From Bryobacteraceae bacterium (GTDB taxonomy: Bacteria > Acidobacteriota > Terriglobia > Bryobacterales > Bryobacteraceae), in the NCBI GenBank assembly GCA_025062235.1, contig JANXAE010000006.1, positions 11,808 through 45,740 of the forward strand: DNA of 33,933 bases, read 5' to 3'. Shown piece after piece: positions 8,520 through 18,967 of the stretch; positions within the stretch are counted from its first letter, which is position 1; every line of letters starts with the position of its first letter. The notes beneath the pieces were generated by a model that was not told the DNA's origin, made no database searches, and saw nothing but the letters and a program-made list of their open reading frames with translations. A program made the position numbers and the translations under genes.

Positions 8520-10066
8520 CGGAAGTGCCGCATGCCGGTAAAGACCATGGCCAGGCCCAGCCGGTTGGCCGCTTCGATCACTTCCTGATCCCGCACCGAG
8601 CCGCCGGGCTGGATTACCGCAGTGACGCCGTGCCGTGCGGCTTCCTCCACCCCGTCGGGAAACGGGAAGAAGGCGTCGGAAGCCAGAACGCTCCCTGCGA
8701 GGGGCAGCAGGGCCTTCAGCGCCCCGAAGCGGACCGAGTCCACACGGCTCATCTGGCCTGCGCCCACGCCCAGCACCTGGCCGGCGCGCGCGTAGACGAT
8801 GGCGTTCGATTTGACGTGCTTGACCACTTTCCAGGCGAACTCGAGCGCGGCCATCTCCTCCTCCGAAGGCGCGCGTTCGGTCACCACGCGCAACCCGTCG
8901 CGATCGAGCGTGGCCTCGTCCGGCGTCTGCAACAACACGCCGCCGCTGATCGCGCGCAGCACGGGTTCGGGTCTCCAACCGAAGTCCACCTTGAGCAGCC
9001 GCAGATTCTTTTTCGCGGCCAGGATCCGGCGCGCGCCGGCGGTGAAACCCGGCGCAACAATCGCCTCTATGAATGTTTTGACGATCTCGGCCGCCGTCTC
9101 CTCGTCCACTTCGCGGTTGAACCCCAGCACACCGCCGAAAGCTGAAACCGGATCGCACTCGTAGGCCTTGCGGTAGGCTTCGACGAGCGTCGCTTGCTCG
9201 GCGCAACCGCAGGGGTTGGTATGCTTGATGATGGCGGCCGCGGGGGCGGCAAACTCGCGCACGAGCTGGAAGGCCGCGTCCAGATCCACCAGGTTGTTGT
9301 AGGAAAGCTCCTTGCCCTGGAGCTGCTCGCCTCCGGCGACGCCGCCCGAACCGCCGTACAGCGCCGCCTGCTGGTGCGGGTTCTCACCGTAACGCAGCCT
9401 CATCCGGATCGGCAGGCGCAGGTCCAGGACCGGCGGCAACGTCTCGTCGCGTTCGCGGAACTCCCCGTCGGCGTACTCAAGACGCGCCAGGCGCCCGGCG
9501 ATGGCGCGGTCGTACTCCGCCGTCCGGCGGAAAGCCTCCACAGCCAGCCGCCAGCAGGTGGCGCGCGATACCTCGCCAGCCGTAGCTTGCATCTCCTCGA
9601 GCACGGCCTGGTACTGGCTGGGGGAAGTGAGCACCGCAACGTCTTGCCAGTTCTTGGCTGCAGCCCGGATCAGCGTAGGACCGCCGATGTCGATCTGTTC
9701 GAGCAGTTCGCTGACCGCGATGCCCGGCCTGGCCGCCGCTGCTTCGAAAGCGTAGAGATTGACCGCAACCAGATCGAAAGCCGGGATGCCGTGCTCTTCG
9801 AGGGCTCGTCGGTGTTCAGGCTTCTCGCGGACCGCCAGAATGCCGCCCGCGATCCTGGGATGAATGGTCTTGACTCGGCCCTCGAGCATTTCAGGGAATC
9901 CCGTGATCTCGGCAACGTCGCGCACCGGGAGGCCCGCCTCGCGCAACAGCCGAGCCGTACCTCCCGTGGAGACGATCTCTACGCCGAAACCTAGCAGCCC
10001 GCGAGCCAGTTCCAGGAGACCGGTCTTGTCGGTGACGCTAATCAGCGCGCGCTCGATTCTGGGCAT
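8513..10066 (-). CDS. purH: Bifunctional AICAR formyltransferase / IMP cyclohydrolase
   Basis: Catalyses the last two steps of de novo IMP synthesis. The N-terminal MGS-like cyclohydrolase domain starts [18 protein letters not shown] and includes [21 protein letters not shown]. The transformylase domain has IIKHTNPCG with the catalytic Lys-His, followed by [14 protein letters not shown] and the terminal [12 protein letters not shown] and [12 protein letters not shown] segments. The ATG at 10066 has GGAAA five bases upstream and gives 517 residues, the expected length; an in-frame extension to 10111 has no family similarity. No break is seen. It converges on the CoA-binding gene with a 12-base gap. 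Confidence 0.96.
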   Translation of the reverse strand: MPRIERALISVTDKTGLLELARGLLGFGVEIVSTGGTARLLREAGLPVRDVAEITGFPEMLEGRVKTIHPRIAGGILAVREKPEHRRALEEHGIPAFDLVAVNLYAFEAAAARPGIAVSELLEQIDIGGPTLIRAAAKNWQDVAVLTSPSQYQAVLEEMQATAGEVSRATCWRLAVEAFRRTAEYDRAIAGRLARLEYADGEFRERDETLPPVLDLRLPIRMRLRYGENPHQQAALYGGSGGVAGGEQLQGKELSYNNLVDLDAAFQLVREFAAPAAAIIKHTNPCGCAEQATLVEAYRKAYECDPVSAFGGVLGFNREVDEETAAEIVKTFIEAIVAPGFTAGARRILAAKKNLRLLKVDFGWRPEPVLRAISGGVLLQTPDEATLDRDGLRVVTERAPSEEEMAALEFAWKVVKHVKSNAIVYARAGQVLGVGAGQMSRVDSVRFGALKALLPLAGSVLASDAFFPFPDGVEEAARHGVTAVIQPGGSVRDQEVIEAANRLGLAMVFTGMRHFRH

Positions 10067-10538
10067 GGCTTTCCATTGTCCCACACGGGCCGCGCCTGCC
10101 TGCGCCGTCATGGCTGTCGGCAGGATGCCGGACCGTTCGGGCGGGCCTTACAGTCCCCGGAATCGGTGCGACGATGCGGGATTCCACCTCCTGGCGGAGA
10201 GGAGCGCCATCGTTGTGGTTCGTAATCGGCCCTCGAGTGGCGGTAGCGGGGTGTGCGCTGGGAACCGGACCTTGATGGTTTCCGGCGCTCGAGTGCGCTC
10301 CAGCAAGCGACGAACGATGGGCGAGGCGGTGTGCACACGCGACCGGGGCGATGGTCAACGCGGGGGCCCAAGGGCTATCGAGGCGGAGTCCTCTTGCGAT
10401 CGGTGAGCTGGCAGAGGCGAGAACGGGCTCCGGACTGGATCGCCAGAGCCATACGACGGAAAACAGTTTCCAGGGATTGTCGTGGTTGGGACCGGTGAAG
10501 GTTGCGTCGGATCGTCCCGGTGCCGGGCTTGGCGGGTT
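10067..10538. other. Gene-free spacer upstream of purH
   Basis: About 470 bases between the end of the FTRMF-repeat gene and purH, both on the minus strand. Short open frames exist on both strands (up to about 100 codons), but none has a ribosome site, a recognisable motif or a plausible start. No tRNA-like fold or strong terminator was seen; CCCGG CA CCGGG near 10520 is too short to count. It must hold the purH promoter, which I could not place. Confidence 0.4.
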
Positions 10539-12026
10539 CTAACGCCGCAGTACGAAGTAGATCACGAGCATCAATGCAATGACCAGCATGGATCCGGAGA
10601 TGATCAGCAGCGGGAGGTACGAGTGGCTGGCGGCCGGCCTGGTCGGAGGATGGATGGGGGAGGCCGGCGCAGCGGCCTCGGCCGTTTCGACGGGAGCCGC
10701 TTGGACGACCCGGGTGAACTCGCTGGGACCGAAGGGGGTGCCCGCCGGAGCAATGGGCTCTGCCGACGCGCCGGGAGCTGGCGTCGAAAACAACTGCGTT
10801 GCGCCCCCCATAGGCCCAGCCGGGCCCGTGGGAGCTACTTGGGGGGCGGACCCGCTTGGGGTGCCAAACAAGCGCGTGAACTCGCCCGCCGACGGCGCCC
10901 CGGTTCCGCCCAGCGGTGGGGTAGGTTGAGGAAGCGGGACCCGCGATGGAGCGGGCATACCAGCCGGACTGTGCCAAGGCGCAGAGGCAGCCGAGCCCGG
11001 ACCGACGGGAGGTTGGATGCCGGAGGCAGGTAAAGCCTCTTCCAGCGGCGTGGGCGTCAAGGGCGACTGGAACATACGGGTGAATTCCCCGGGTTCGGGA
11101 CCGACCGGGGGCACGGCAGGTAGCTCCGGAGATGCCGGAGGCTGCACCGCTTGAACGGTGCCGTGCACGGGTTGCTGGAACATGCGGGTGAATTCGCCTG
11201 GCTCCCTCGCCGGTACCGATGTCGGGCTGGAAGAGGGGGAGGGATCCTGCGGAGGCAGCGGTCCCTGCGGGGATGGGAAAGCTGTCCAAGCCGGTGGCGG
11301 CGCAGGTATGTGCGTCAACGGCGACTGGAACATGCGGGTGAATTCGCCAGGTTCGCGCGAGGGTGGCGTGGGCTCGGCGCTGAAGGCCGGGGGCGGCTCC
11401 GTTTGCAGGGGCGGAGGCGAAGGAGGGCTGGGAGGGACGGTTTGGAACATGCGCGTGAATTCGCCGGGTTCGGGCGCGCCGGCGGGCGCTGGCGGCTGCA
11501 GTGGGGGCGCTGTGCTGCCCAGCGCCGTCCCGCTTTGAGGTTGGGCAACGGCCTCGGCGGGCAGGGGTGTCACTGGCCTCGGAGGGTTGGAACCCGCCCG
11601 CCCCGCGCCGGGCAGCTCACCCATCACTGCCTGAAAAAGCTGGGTGAATTCCCCGGGATCGCGTCGCGTCTCGGGACGGGACGGCGAGGTCGCCGGGAAG
11701 GAGGCCGGTCGCGGTGGAGCGGCCGAACCTGCATAAGCCAGTTCCGCTTGTAGCCATTCGCGCAGCGTCCGAAAGCCCGGAATGATCTCGGTGACTACGA
11801 AAGGGTTGCCTTCGTGTTCGCCGAGGTCGAGGATCTGGAGCCGCCCCGGCGAGGCGGGCCTCTCCCGTGTGCGCAGGACGAGTTCGAGCAGGCTGATGCG
11901 GGTCGGTGCGGGCAACAGGATGTGGACCATCACCATGCGGACCGTGGATCGCTCCCGGGCCAGGTAAGTGCGCGTCTCGTTTTCCGCGATCACGTCGAGC
12001 AGGTCGTATTTCTCGAGGAGATTCAT
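10539..12026 (-). CDS. Degenerate kinase N-lobe fused to FTRMF motif array and C-terminal membrane anchor
   Basis: A 495-residue protein in three parts. Residues 1-95 read like the N-lobe of a Hanks-type Ser/Thr kinase: a YDLLDVIAENETRTYLARE start in place of the Gly-rich loop, a beta-3-like VMVHIL without the usual VAVK lysine, and NPFVVTEIIPG...LREWL matching the hinge and helix D. There is no catalytic loop, HRD or DFG. Residues 100-465 are Pro/Ala-rich and disordered in character, and carry six clear GEFTRMFQ-type motifs plus two degenerate ones. Residues 470-492 form one membrane helix followed by RR, so the bulk should face the cytoplasm. The start is ATG at 12026 with a weak ribosome site. 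No enzymatic function can be assigned; scaffold or adaptor is an inference. Confidence 0.85.
   Translation of the reverse strand: MNLLEKYDLLDVIAENETRTYLARERSTVRMVMVHILLPAPTRISLLELVLRTRERPASPGRLQILDLGEHEGNPFVVTEIIPGFRTLREWLQAELAYAGSAAPPRPASFPATSPSRPETRRDPGEFTQLFQAVMGELPGAGRAGSNPPRPVTPLPAEAVAQPQSGTALGSTAPPLQPPAPAGAPEPGEFTRMFQTVPPSPPSPPPLQTEPPPAFSAEPTPPSREPGEFTRMFQSPLTHIPAPPPAWTAFPSPQGPLPPQDPSPSSSPTSVPAREPGEFTRMFQQPVHGTVQAVQPPASPELPAVPPVGPEPGEFTRMFQSPLTPTPLEEALPASGIQPPVGPGSAASAPWHSPAGMPAPSRVPLPQPTPPLGGTGAPSAGEFTRLFGTPSGSAPQVAPTGPAGPMGGATQLFSTPAPGASAEPIAPAGTPFGPSEFTRVVQAAPVETAEAAAPASPIHPPTRPAASHSYLPLLIISGSMLVIALMLVIYFVLRR
10701..11660 (-). repeat. Array of GEFTRMFQ short linear motifs within the coding sequence
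   Basis: Clear motifs begin at residues 125 (GEFTQLFQ), 188, 227, 277 and 313 (all GEFTRMFQ) and 381 (GEFTRLFG). Degenerate copies are at about 409 (ATQLFS) and 435 (SEFTRVVQ). The four identical copies are preceded by Glu-Pro. Spacing is irregular, 36 to 68 residues, and the linkers are unrelated Pro-rich sequence. The motif rather than its linkers is conserved, which points to selection on short binding sites instead of recent tandem duplication. Confidence 0.85.
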
Positions 12027-12109
12027 AAGCGGGCGGCGTGCCTGCCCTTATGATGGCACCTTCCCCCTGGCGGTTCAACCGCGCTTGCGGGGAGGCGAGC
12101 CCGGGGCGC

Positions 12110-12502
12110 TCAGTGCTCGGCGGGATCGCCGATCATGGGCGCGGCAGGTTGTGAGGCGGAGATCTGCCTGCTGCGCGCATCCTCGCGCTTGCGCTGGCGG
12201 TACCAAGCCACGGGGTCGTCTGCGATGCGCACCACGCGTGCGATACGGTCCGCTCCAGCGGCGATTTGCTCGAGGTGCTCTGGCATGGCCGGCGAGGGAT
12301 TGATCTGGCGGAAGTCGCCGAGATGCGCGCGGATGGCGTTGACCGCGTTCGCGGATTCGTACGCCATGCAATGCAGGGCCTCCCTGAGGGCGGCCAGTTC
12401 CTCGCGATGGCGGCGCGCGCGGATCTTCCAGTGTTGCCAGCGCCAGACGGCGACGAGCAGCAGCCCAAGCAGGGTCAGGAGCGCCGGCGACATTCCGCTC
12501 AT
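12110..12502 (-). CDS. 130-aa membrane-anchored protein, HisKA-like helix lacking the histidine
   Basis: The ATG at 12502 overlaps the radical SAM stop (ATGA), so translation is coupled. One N-terminal membrane helix (about residues 4-20, ALLTLLGLLLVAVW) is followed by a basic stretch and a long helical region. In that region MAYESANAVNAIRAHLGDF resembles the dimerisation/phosphoacceptor helix of sensor histidine kinases (H-E-x-x-N-x-x-x-x-I), with Tyr where His is expected. A second helix, LEQIAAGADRIARVVR, follows, as in a DHp hairpin. No ATPase domain follows, and the C-terminus is a polar tail. It may be a degenerate DHp-type dimerisation module or just a coiled-coil protein; the resemblance is by eye only. 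Confidence 0.75.
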   Translation of the reverse strand: MSGMSPALLTLLGLLLVAVWRWQHWKIRARRHREELAALREALHCMAYESANAVNAIRAHLGDFRQINPSPAMPEHLEQIAAGADRIARVVRIADDPVAWYRQRKREDARSRQISASQPAAPMIGDPAEH

Positions 12503-14055
12503 CGGCTCGCGCCTCGCACAGCCTGTGCAGTGGCCGCGGCTGCGAGTCGCCCGTTGCCGCCGGCTACGGCGGAAACGTTGTTCAGGATGACGAATCCGTC
12601 CGCAGTCGCGTGCGAGATCTCGTTCCAGAGGTGGTAGTTGAAGGAGCAGCCCGGATCCCCGGCGGTGACGTCTCCCGTGTAAGCTAGGGCGCGCGCGCGA
12701 CAGCCGCCGCAGTAGTTGCGGTAGTCGCAGACGCCGCAGTGGTCGCCGCGGTCCTCGCGGTCCGACAGGACGTCGAACAATCGGTTGTTCCAGATTTCTT
12801 CGAGCGGAGCCTCGCGTATGTTGCCGACCTTCTCCGAGGACATGTAGACGCAGGGCGTGATCGTCCCATTGGGCTGGACTGAACAATAGCAGCGTCCCGC
12901 GCCGCATCCTCCGATGTAGCGCGAGAGGACCATCGTCTTGCGGCCTTGGCCCCGGCCGGCGTGACCGGTGGCGAAGACCCCATCCTGCCAGCCGTAGATG
13001 ACACAGGAGCGGCCGAACTGCGGTGCGGTCGAAATGACGTTGATGTAGCCTTCCTGCAAGTGATGGGTGAGACGCTTCATGAGCATCTCGCGCTGGCCGG
13101 GCGTCAGGTCGGCTTCCACGATTTCGCGCCCCCGGCCAACCGGGATGAAGTTGAAATGCGAGAAAGTCTGGCAGCCCAAGTCGATGGCGAACTTCACGAC
13201 GTCGTCCACCATGTGCGCGGTGTGCCGTGTGAAGCAGGTGGCCAAGCCTGTGCGAATGCCTGCCGCCACCGAGTTCTTGATTCCCTGAACGGCGCGCGCC
13301 CACGCGCCTTTCTGTCCGCGGAAGGCGTCGTGCTGTTCGGGATCGAGGCTGTCTATGGACACTTCGATGTACTTGACGCCTACTTCCTTCAGCCGCGCAG
13401 CTCTCTCCGGCGTCAGCAAAGTCCCGTTGGTAGCCAACGTCAGATGGATGCCGCGACGGTTGGCGTGTTCCAGGACGGGGAACAGGTCCTTGTGGACCAG
13501 GGGCTCGCCGCCCGCGATGGCCAGGAAAGGTACGAAGTTCTCGGCGAGCTGGTCCACCAAGTGAATTTTCTCTTCCAGGGTTAGTTCGTCGGGATCGGGC
13601 TTGTGGCGGGCATTCTGGTAGCAATGCTCGCACCGCAGGTTACAAGCCTGGGTGAAATTCCAGACGACGAACAGGGGAGCGCAGAAACGTTGCGGCGTGG
13701 TCAGCCCGTAGCGGGCGATACTGCGCGCCGTCAGCGCGAGGGCTCGGACCGTGGGCCGATGGTGGAAAAGCTTGAACTTGATGTAGTCCTTATCCAGCCC
13801 GTGGCGCTCCACCCAAATCTTGTCGATCAACCACGTCGCCAGGCGCCAGTCGCCGTCGTAATTCTCGCAGAGCCGTTCGAAGAAGCACTTGCCGTCCTCC
13901 CCGGGCACGGTTATCCATCGGAGAAGCTTGCGGGTGAGGGGGTGACTGAGAAGATCTTCGAGAATGTGGTGGGGACTTGGCGGCGCGGTAGTGAGTTTGG
14001 CCACCTGGGGACGTTGATACGTCTTAACCTTGGCAGAAGAGTTCCCGACGTACAT
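12499..14055 (-). CDS. Radical SAM / SPASM-domain protein
   Basis: An iron-sulfur enzyme of about 518 residues. The radical SAM cluster motif CNLRCEHC is at Cys138, Cys142 and Cys145, followed by AGGEPLVHKDLFPV (the SAM-binding GGE) and LATNGTLLT. The C-terminal SPASM region carries many cysteines: GGCGAGRCYCS, TPCVYMS, and CGVCDYRNYCGGCRARA with DPGC after it. A 130-residue N-terminal region before the cluster is not part of the standard fold and I do not recognise it. The ATG at 14055 is preferred; an in-frame ATG at 14082 is also possible. SPASM enzymes typically mature peptides or modify cofactors (AhbD-like haem enzymes are relatives), but no substrate can be named. It overlaps the downstream 130-aa gene by four bases. 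Confidence 0.9.
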   Translation of the reverse strand: MYVGNSSAKVKTYQRPQVAKLTTAPPSPHHILEDLLSHPLTRKLLRWITVPGEDGKCFFERLCENYDGDWRLATWLIDKIWVERHGLDKDYIKFKLFHHRPTVRALALTARSIARYGLTTPQRFCAPLFVVWNFTQACNLRCEHCYQNARHKPDPDELTLEEKIHLVDQLAENFVPFLAIAGGEPLVHKDLFPVLEHANRRGIHLTLATNGTLLTPERAARLKEVGVKYIEVSIDSLDPEQHDAFRGQKGAWARAVQGIKNSVAAGIRTGLATCFTRHTAHMVDDVVKFAIDLGCQTFSHFNFIPVGRGREIVEADLTPGQREMLMKRLTHHLQEGYINVISTAPQFGRSCVIYGWQDGVFATGHAGRGQGRKTMVLSRYIGGCGAGRCYCSVQPNGTITPCVYMSSEKVGNIREAPLEEIWNNRLFDVLSDREDRGDHCGVCDYRNYCGGCRARALAYTGDVTAGDPGCSFNYHLWNEISHATADGFVILNNVSAVAGGNGRLAAAATAQAVRGASR

Positions 14056-14097
14056 GGCCCTGAGTCTCTCCCAGCATACCAATGGGTTGGACGCCCC

Positions 14098-14211
14098 TCA
14101 AGAGTTTCCGGTCGAAAGGAGCAAACCAGAGGGTCGAGTTGGGCAACTGCGGCCATAAAAGGAGAACTGGGCCCAGAAAGAGAAATGCCTACCTTTTGTC
14201 AAGGCAGGCAT
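14098..14211 (-). CDS. Possible 37-codon small ORF upstream of the radical SAM gene
   Basis: ATG at 14211 preceded by AGGGGTGAGA, an excellent Shine-Dalgarno at correct spacing; stop at 14098, 43 bases before the radical SAM start. The peptide begins MPALTKGRHFSFWAQFSF and contains one Cys (residue 23), several aromatic residues and a hydrophobic LLLS near the end. It could be a leader peptide or a substrate peptide for the radical SAM enzyme, or a chance ORF in a leader. Its start codon lies inside the stem of the hairpin at 14184-14212. Confidence 0.3.
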   Translation of the reverse strand: MPALTKGRHFSFWAQFSFYGRSCPTRPSGLLLSTGNS

Positions 14212-14212
14212 T
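14184..14212 (-). terminator. Strong hairpin in the leader of the radical SAM gene (attenuator or terminator)
   Basis: 12-bp stem with a 5-base loop. Read on the minus strand the arms are AATGCCTGCCTT and AAGGTAGGCATT, which pair perfectly in RNA with one G-U wobble; on the plus strand the same position is an A-C mismatch, so the structure belongs to minus-strand RNA. It is followed by TCTCTTTCT, a pyrimidine run but not pure T. It lies about 130 bases upstream of the radical SAM start and about 70 bases after the predicted transcription start, so attenuation or start-codon masking is as likely as simple termination. Confidence 0.5.
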
Positions 14213-14290
14213 CTCACCCCTAAAGGGCGTGTTCAATGGGAGAATCGGCTTCGACGGAAACGCAACCGCCAAAACCCGTTTGTGATTTGG

Positions 14291-14319
14291 ATCTTATTCC
14301 AGCTCGCCCGACAAATCAA
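14291..14319 (-). promoter_or_regulatory. Sigma-70-like promoter for the radical SAM transcript
   Basis: On the minus strand TTGATT and TAAGAT are separated by exactly 17 bases, close to the TTGACA-17-TATAAT consensus. Transcription would begin near 14284, leaving a leader of about 230 bases before the radical SAM start at 14055. Confidence 0.5.
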
Positions 14320-14322
14320 GGG

Positions 14323-14346
14323 AAAAAGCACCCGGCCGGCAGGGCG
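14323..14346 (-). terminator. Weak intrinsic terminator after the DUF6599-like gene
   Basis: On the minus strand CGCCC and GGGTG form a 5-bp stem (one G-U) around an 8-base loop, followed after one base by TTTTT. It lies about 140 bases downstream of the stop at 14489 and just before the promoter of the next transcript, a sensible place for termination. Confidence 0.35.
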
Positions 14347-14488
14347 ACCGAACTACCTCAAACTCCAGAACTTAGTGCTCGGACAGTGCCCAGCGGGCAG
14401 TCCCGCCAGCAGCCCGGACCGGCCCTGCTGCGGGCCCCGGTTCCAGTCTAAGCCGCAGAAAACAAGGCGAAAGAAACCACGGGAGCAT

Positions 14489-15453
14489 TCAGCGCGGTTC
14501 GTCCAGGTGGAGCATGATCATCGGTTCCCCTTCCTTGCGGCGCATGCGCCAACCGGCCACCGCCAGCCCTCCCACGGCGCAAAACAGCAGCAGCAAGCCG
14601 ACGAGCAGGAAGATGTTCAGGATCAGATCCCACCAGAGGTCCTTGCGCGTCGGCACGTACTGGCTCAAGCTCACACTGGCCTCGTATCTGACAGCGGCCA
14701 AAAGCCTTTCCGCAGCGTCGAGATCGGGTGGCGACAACACGACCGCGACCAGCGGACCGGCCCTCTTCACCATCGCCCCCGGCAGGCTCCGGAATGCCTC
14801 CGCCCTCTCCCTGGCCAGTTGGGGAGTCGGGTACGAGAAGATCGCCAACCTCATTTCTCCTTTCGGCCCCCTGTATCGGCCGAGCTGGGCTTCCGTGCCG
14901 AGGTGGAAAGCCGCCATGGAGGGAGGAATGCCCGGTGCGAATTTCGCCAAGGATTCAGGACCCACCACGTAACGCTCGGAATTGGCCACCAGATCCCGGG
15001 CCGGGAGATAGCTGGGCAGGGTGGGCACGGCCGATTGATCCAGGCGGGGCAACCTGTCGAAAAGTGCTTCCAGCTCAGGAACTTGCGGTTTGTAGCCCTC
15101 GAATTCGAACAGATAATTCCCGTAGGCGAGCATGGCGCCGTTTCCGGTTTCCACGGCAAGTGCCCCCAACTTGGAGGGTTGAGACTTCGCCGGGCGTTGC
15201 CACTGGAAGGCAGCGAGCGCGCCGGTGGGATCCTTCAAGCGCCAGGCCCGGGCACGGAATCGGGCGGGCGGGGCCGCTTGGGAGGCGTAGTCGGCTTCTT
15301 CGGCCTGCTGAAAGCCGTACTCGTCCCAGACGGCGGCGTCCTCGAGGGGAATAGGCCGCGAGCTGACCTTTTCGAAGCTGCCGAAGCGGTCCGGCCAGAG
15401 GGCTGATTGTCCCTTCAGCACGGTCCCGGTCGCCAGCCAAAGCAGCAGGAACG

Positions 15454-15469
<16 letters not shown>
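14489..15469 (-). CDS. DUF6599-like secreted/membrane-anchored protein
   Basis: A 326-residue protein with a cleavable-looking signal peptide ([19 protein letters not shown], about residues 2-20), a globular extracytoplasmic region and one C-terminal membrane helix (about 284-308) followed by a short basic tail ending HLDEPR. The text [14 protein letters not shown] near the mature N-terminus and the layout resemble DUF6599 proteins common in Acidobacteriota; this assignment is from memory of the family. Function is unknown. The ATG at 15469 lies inside the end of secA (16-base overlap), so it should be co-transcribed with secA. Confidence 0.75.
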
Positions 15470-18330
<2,861 letters not shown>

Positions 18331-18400
18331 AAGAGGGGGCTTGCTTTCATTCTACCGCCGGCCGTGGGGATGGCGATCGGGCGACCGGACACAGGAAGGA

Positions 18401-18434
18401 GGTCCGGGCCGGCGCCGGCGGGCGGGCCCGGACC
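18401..18434 (-). terminator. GC-rich hairpin after the 106-aa gene
   Basis: Perfect 10-bp arms, GGTCCGGGCC / GGCCCGGACC, enclose 14 very GC-rich bases, starting 17 bases after the stop at 18451. On the minus strand it is followed by TCCTTCCTG, so there is no real U-tract. It is probably a partial terminator or an mRNA 3'-end structure between the small gene and secA. Confidence 0.45.
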
Positions 18435-18450
18435 GTGGGGAGTTGTCAAG

Positions 18451-18771
18451 TTAGTCGAAGAGCAGCTTCATCTTGCTGCCGCCGAGAGAAATGGCCTGGA
18501 TCCGGTTCTGCCCGCTTTCCTTGCGGAACTCGATCGCCGTCGCTTCGAACTTGCGCGCGGCGTTCTCGATCCTCACGGTCGCTTCGACGACCGGCTTGCG
18601 GGTGCGGTCCAGGAAGATGGCCTTGTCGCCCTCGACCTTCAGCGAGTAATTGCCGGGTTTGAGTTCCGCTCCGGCCACCCGGGAGGGCTCCGAAAGCGTG
18701 ATGGTGTAGGTCTTGGCAAGCAACAGGCTCGCGCAAACCAGCAGGATGGCGATCAGATATCTGACACGCAT
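18451..18771 (-). CDS. 106-aa secreted protein of unknown function
   Basis: The ATG at 18771 is preceded by an ideal AGGAGGTG, so strong translation is expected. A signal peptide (RVRYLIAILLVCASLLLA, about residues 2-19) leads to a mature domain of about 85 residues rich in beta-strand-like segments (TYTITLSEPSRVAGAELKPG, YSLKVEGDKAIFLD). The LKPGNYSLKVEGD pattern recalls the small secreted beta-sandwich hypotheticals frequent in Acidobacteriota. No cysteine remains in the mature part. It precedes secA on the same strand by about 120 bases, with a hairpin between them. No function can be assigned. Confidence 0.82.
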   Translation of the reverse strand: MRVRYLIAILLVCASLLLAKTYTITLSEPSRVAGAELKPGNYSLKVEGDKAIFLDRTRKPVVEATVRIENAARKFEATAIEFRKESGQNRIQAISLGGSKMKLLFD

Positions 18772-18967
18772 ATCTCACACCTCCTGTCGGGAATGGGCTT
18801 ACCTGAAGCGGGCGGGACGCGAAAGGCAGCTTCCCCGCCGCCGGGTTGCGCTCTCGCGCCCTCGCTCACTCAATAATTACGAGCAGCCCTGCCGACACGT
18901 TTCCGTACGGCGCAGGGCCCTCCACGGGCGGCCGGCCGGCCGACGCCCGTAGAATAGAAATAGAATC
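18772..18967. promoter_or_regulatory. Divergent intergenic region, 106-aa gene / arsA-like gene
   Basis: Contains a GGCCGGCCGGCC run near 18930 and, on the plus strand, TAGAAT at 18950-18955, which would put a transcription start only a few bases before the ATG at 18968. No Shine-Dalgarno precedes that ATG, so a leaderless or near-leaderless message is possible. No matching -35 was found. The minus-strand promoter could not be placed. Confidence 0.3.

Noticed and set aside
10148-10336. 62-codon minus-strand ORF upstream of purH
   Set aside because: No ribosome site and no recognisable motif, with Arg-rich composition typical of spurious frames in GC-rich DNA.
12110-13633. 507-codon frame covering most of the radical SAM gene
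   Set aside because: Only its last 130 codons, from the ATG at 12502, look like protein; the rest is an out-of-frame reading of the radical SAM gene.
18925-18945. GGCCGGCCGGCC run as a possible repeat or origin element
   Set aside because: Too short and too GC-biased to mean more than local composition; no AT-rich element or DnaA-box cluster is nearby.
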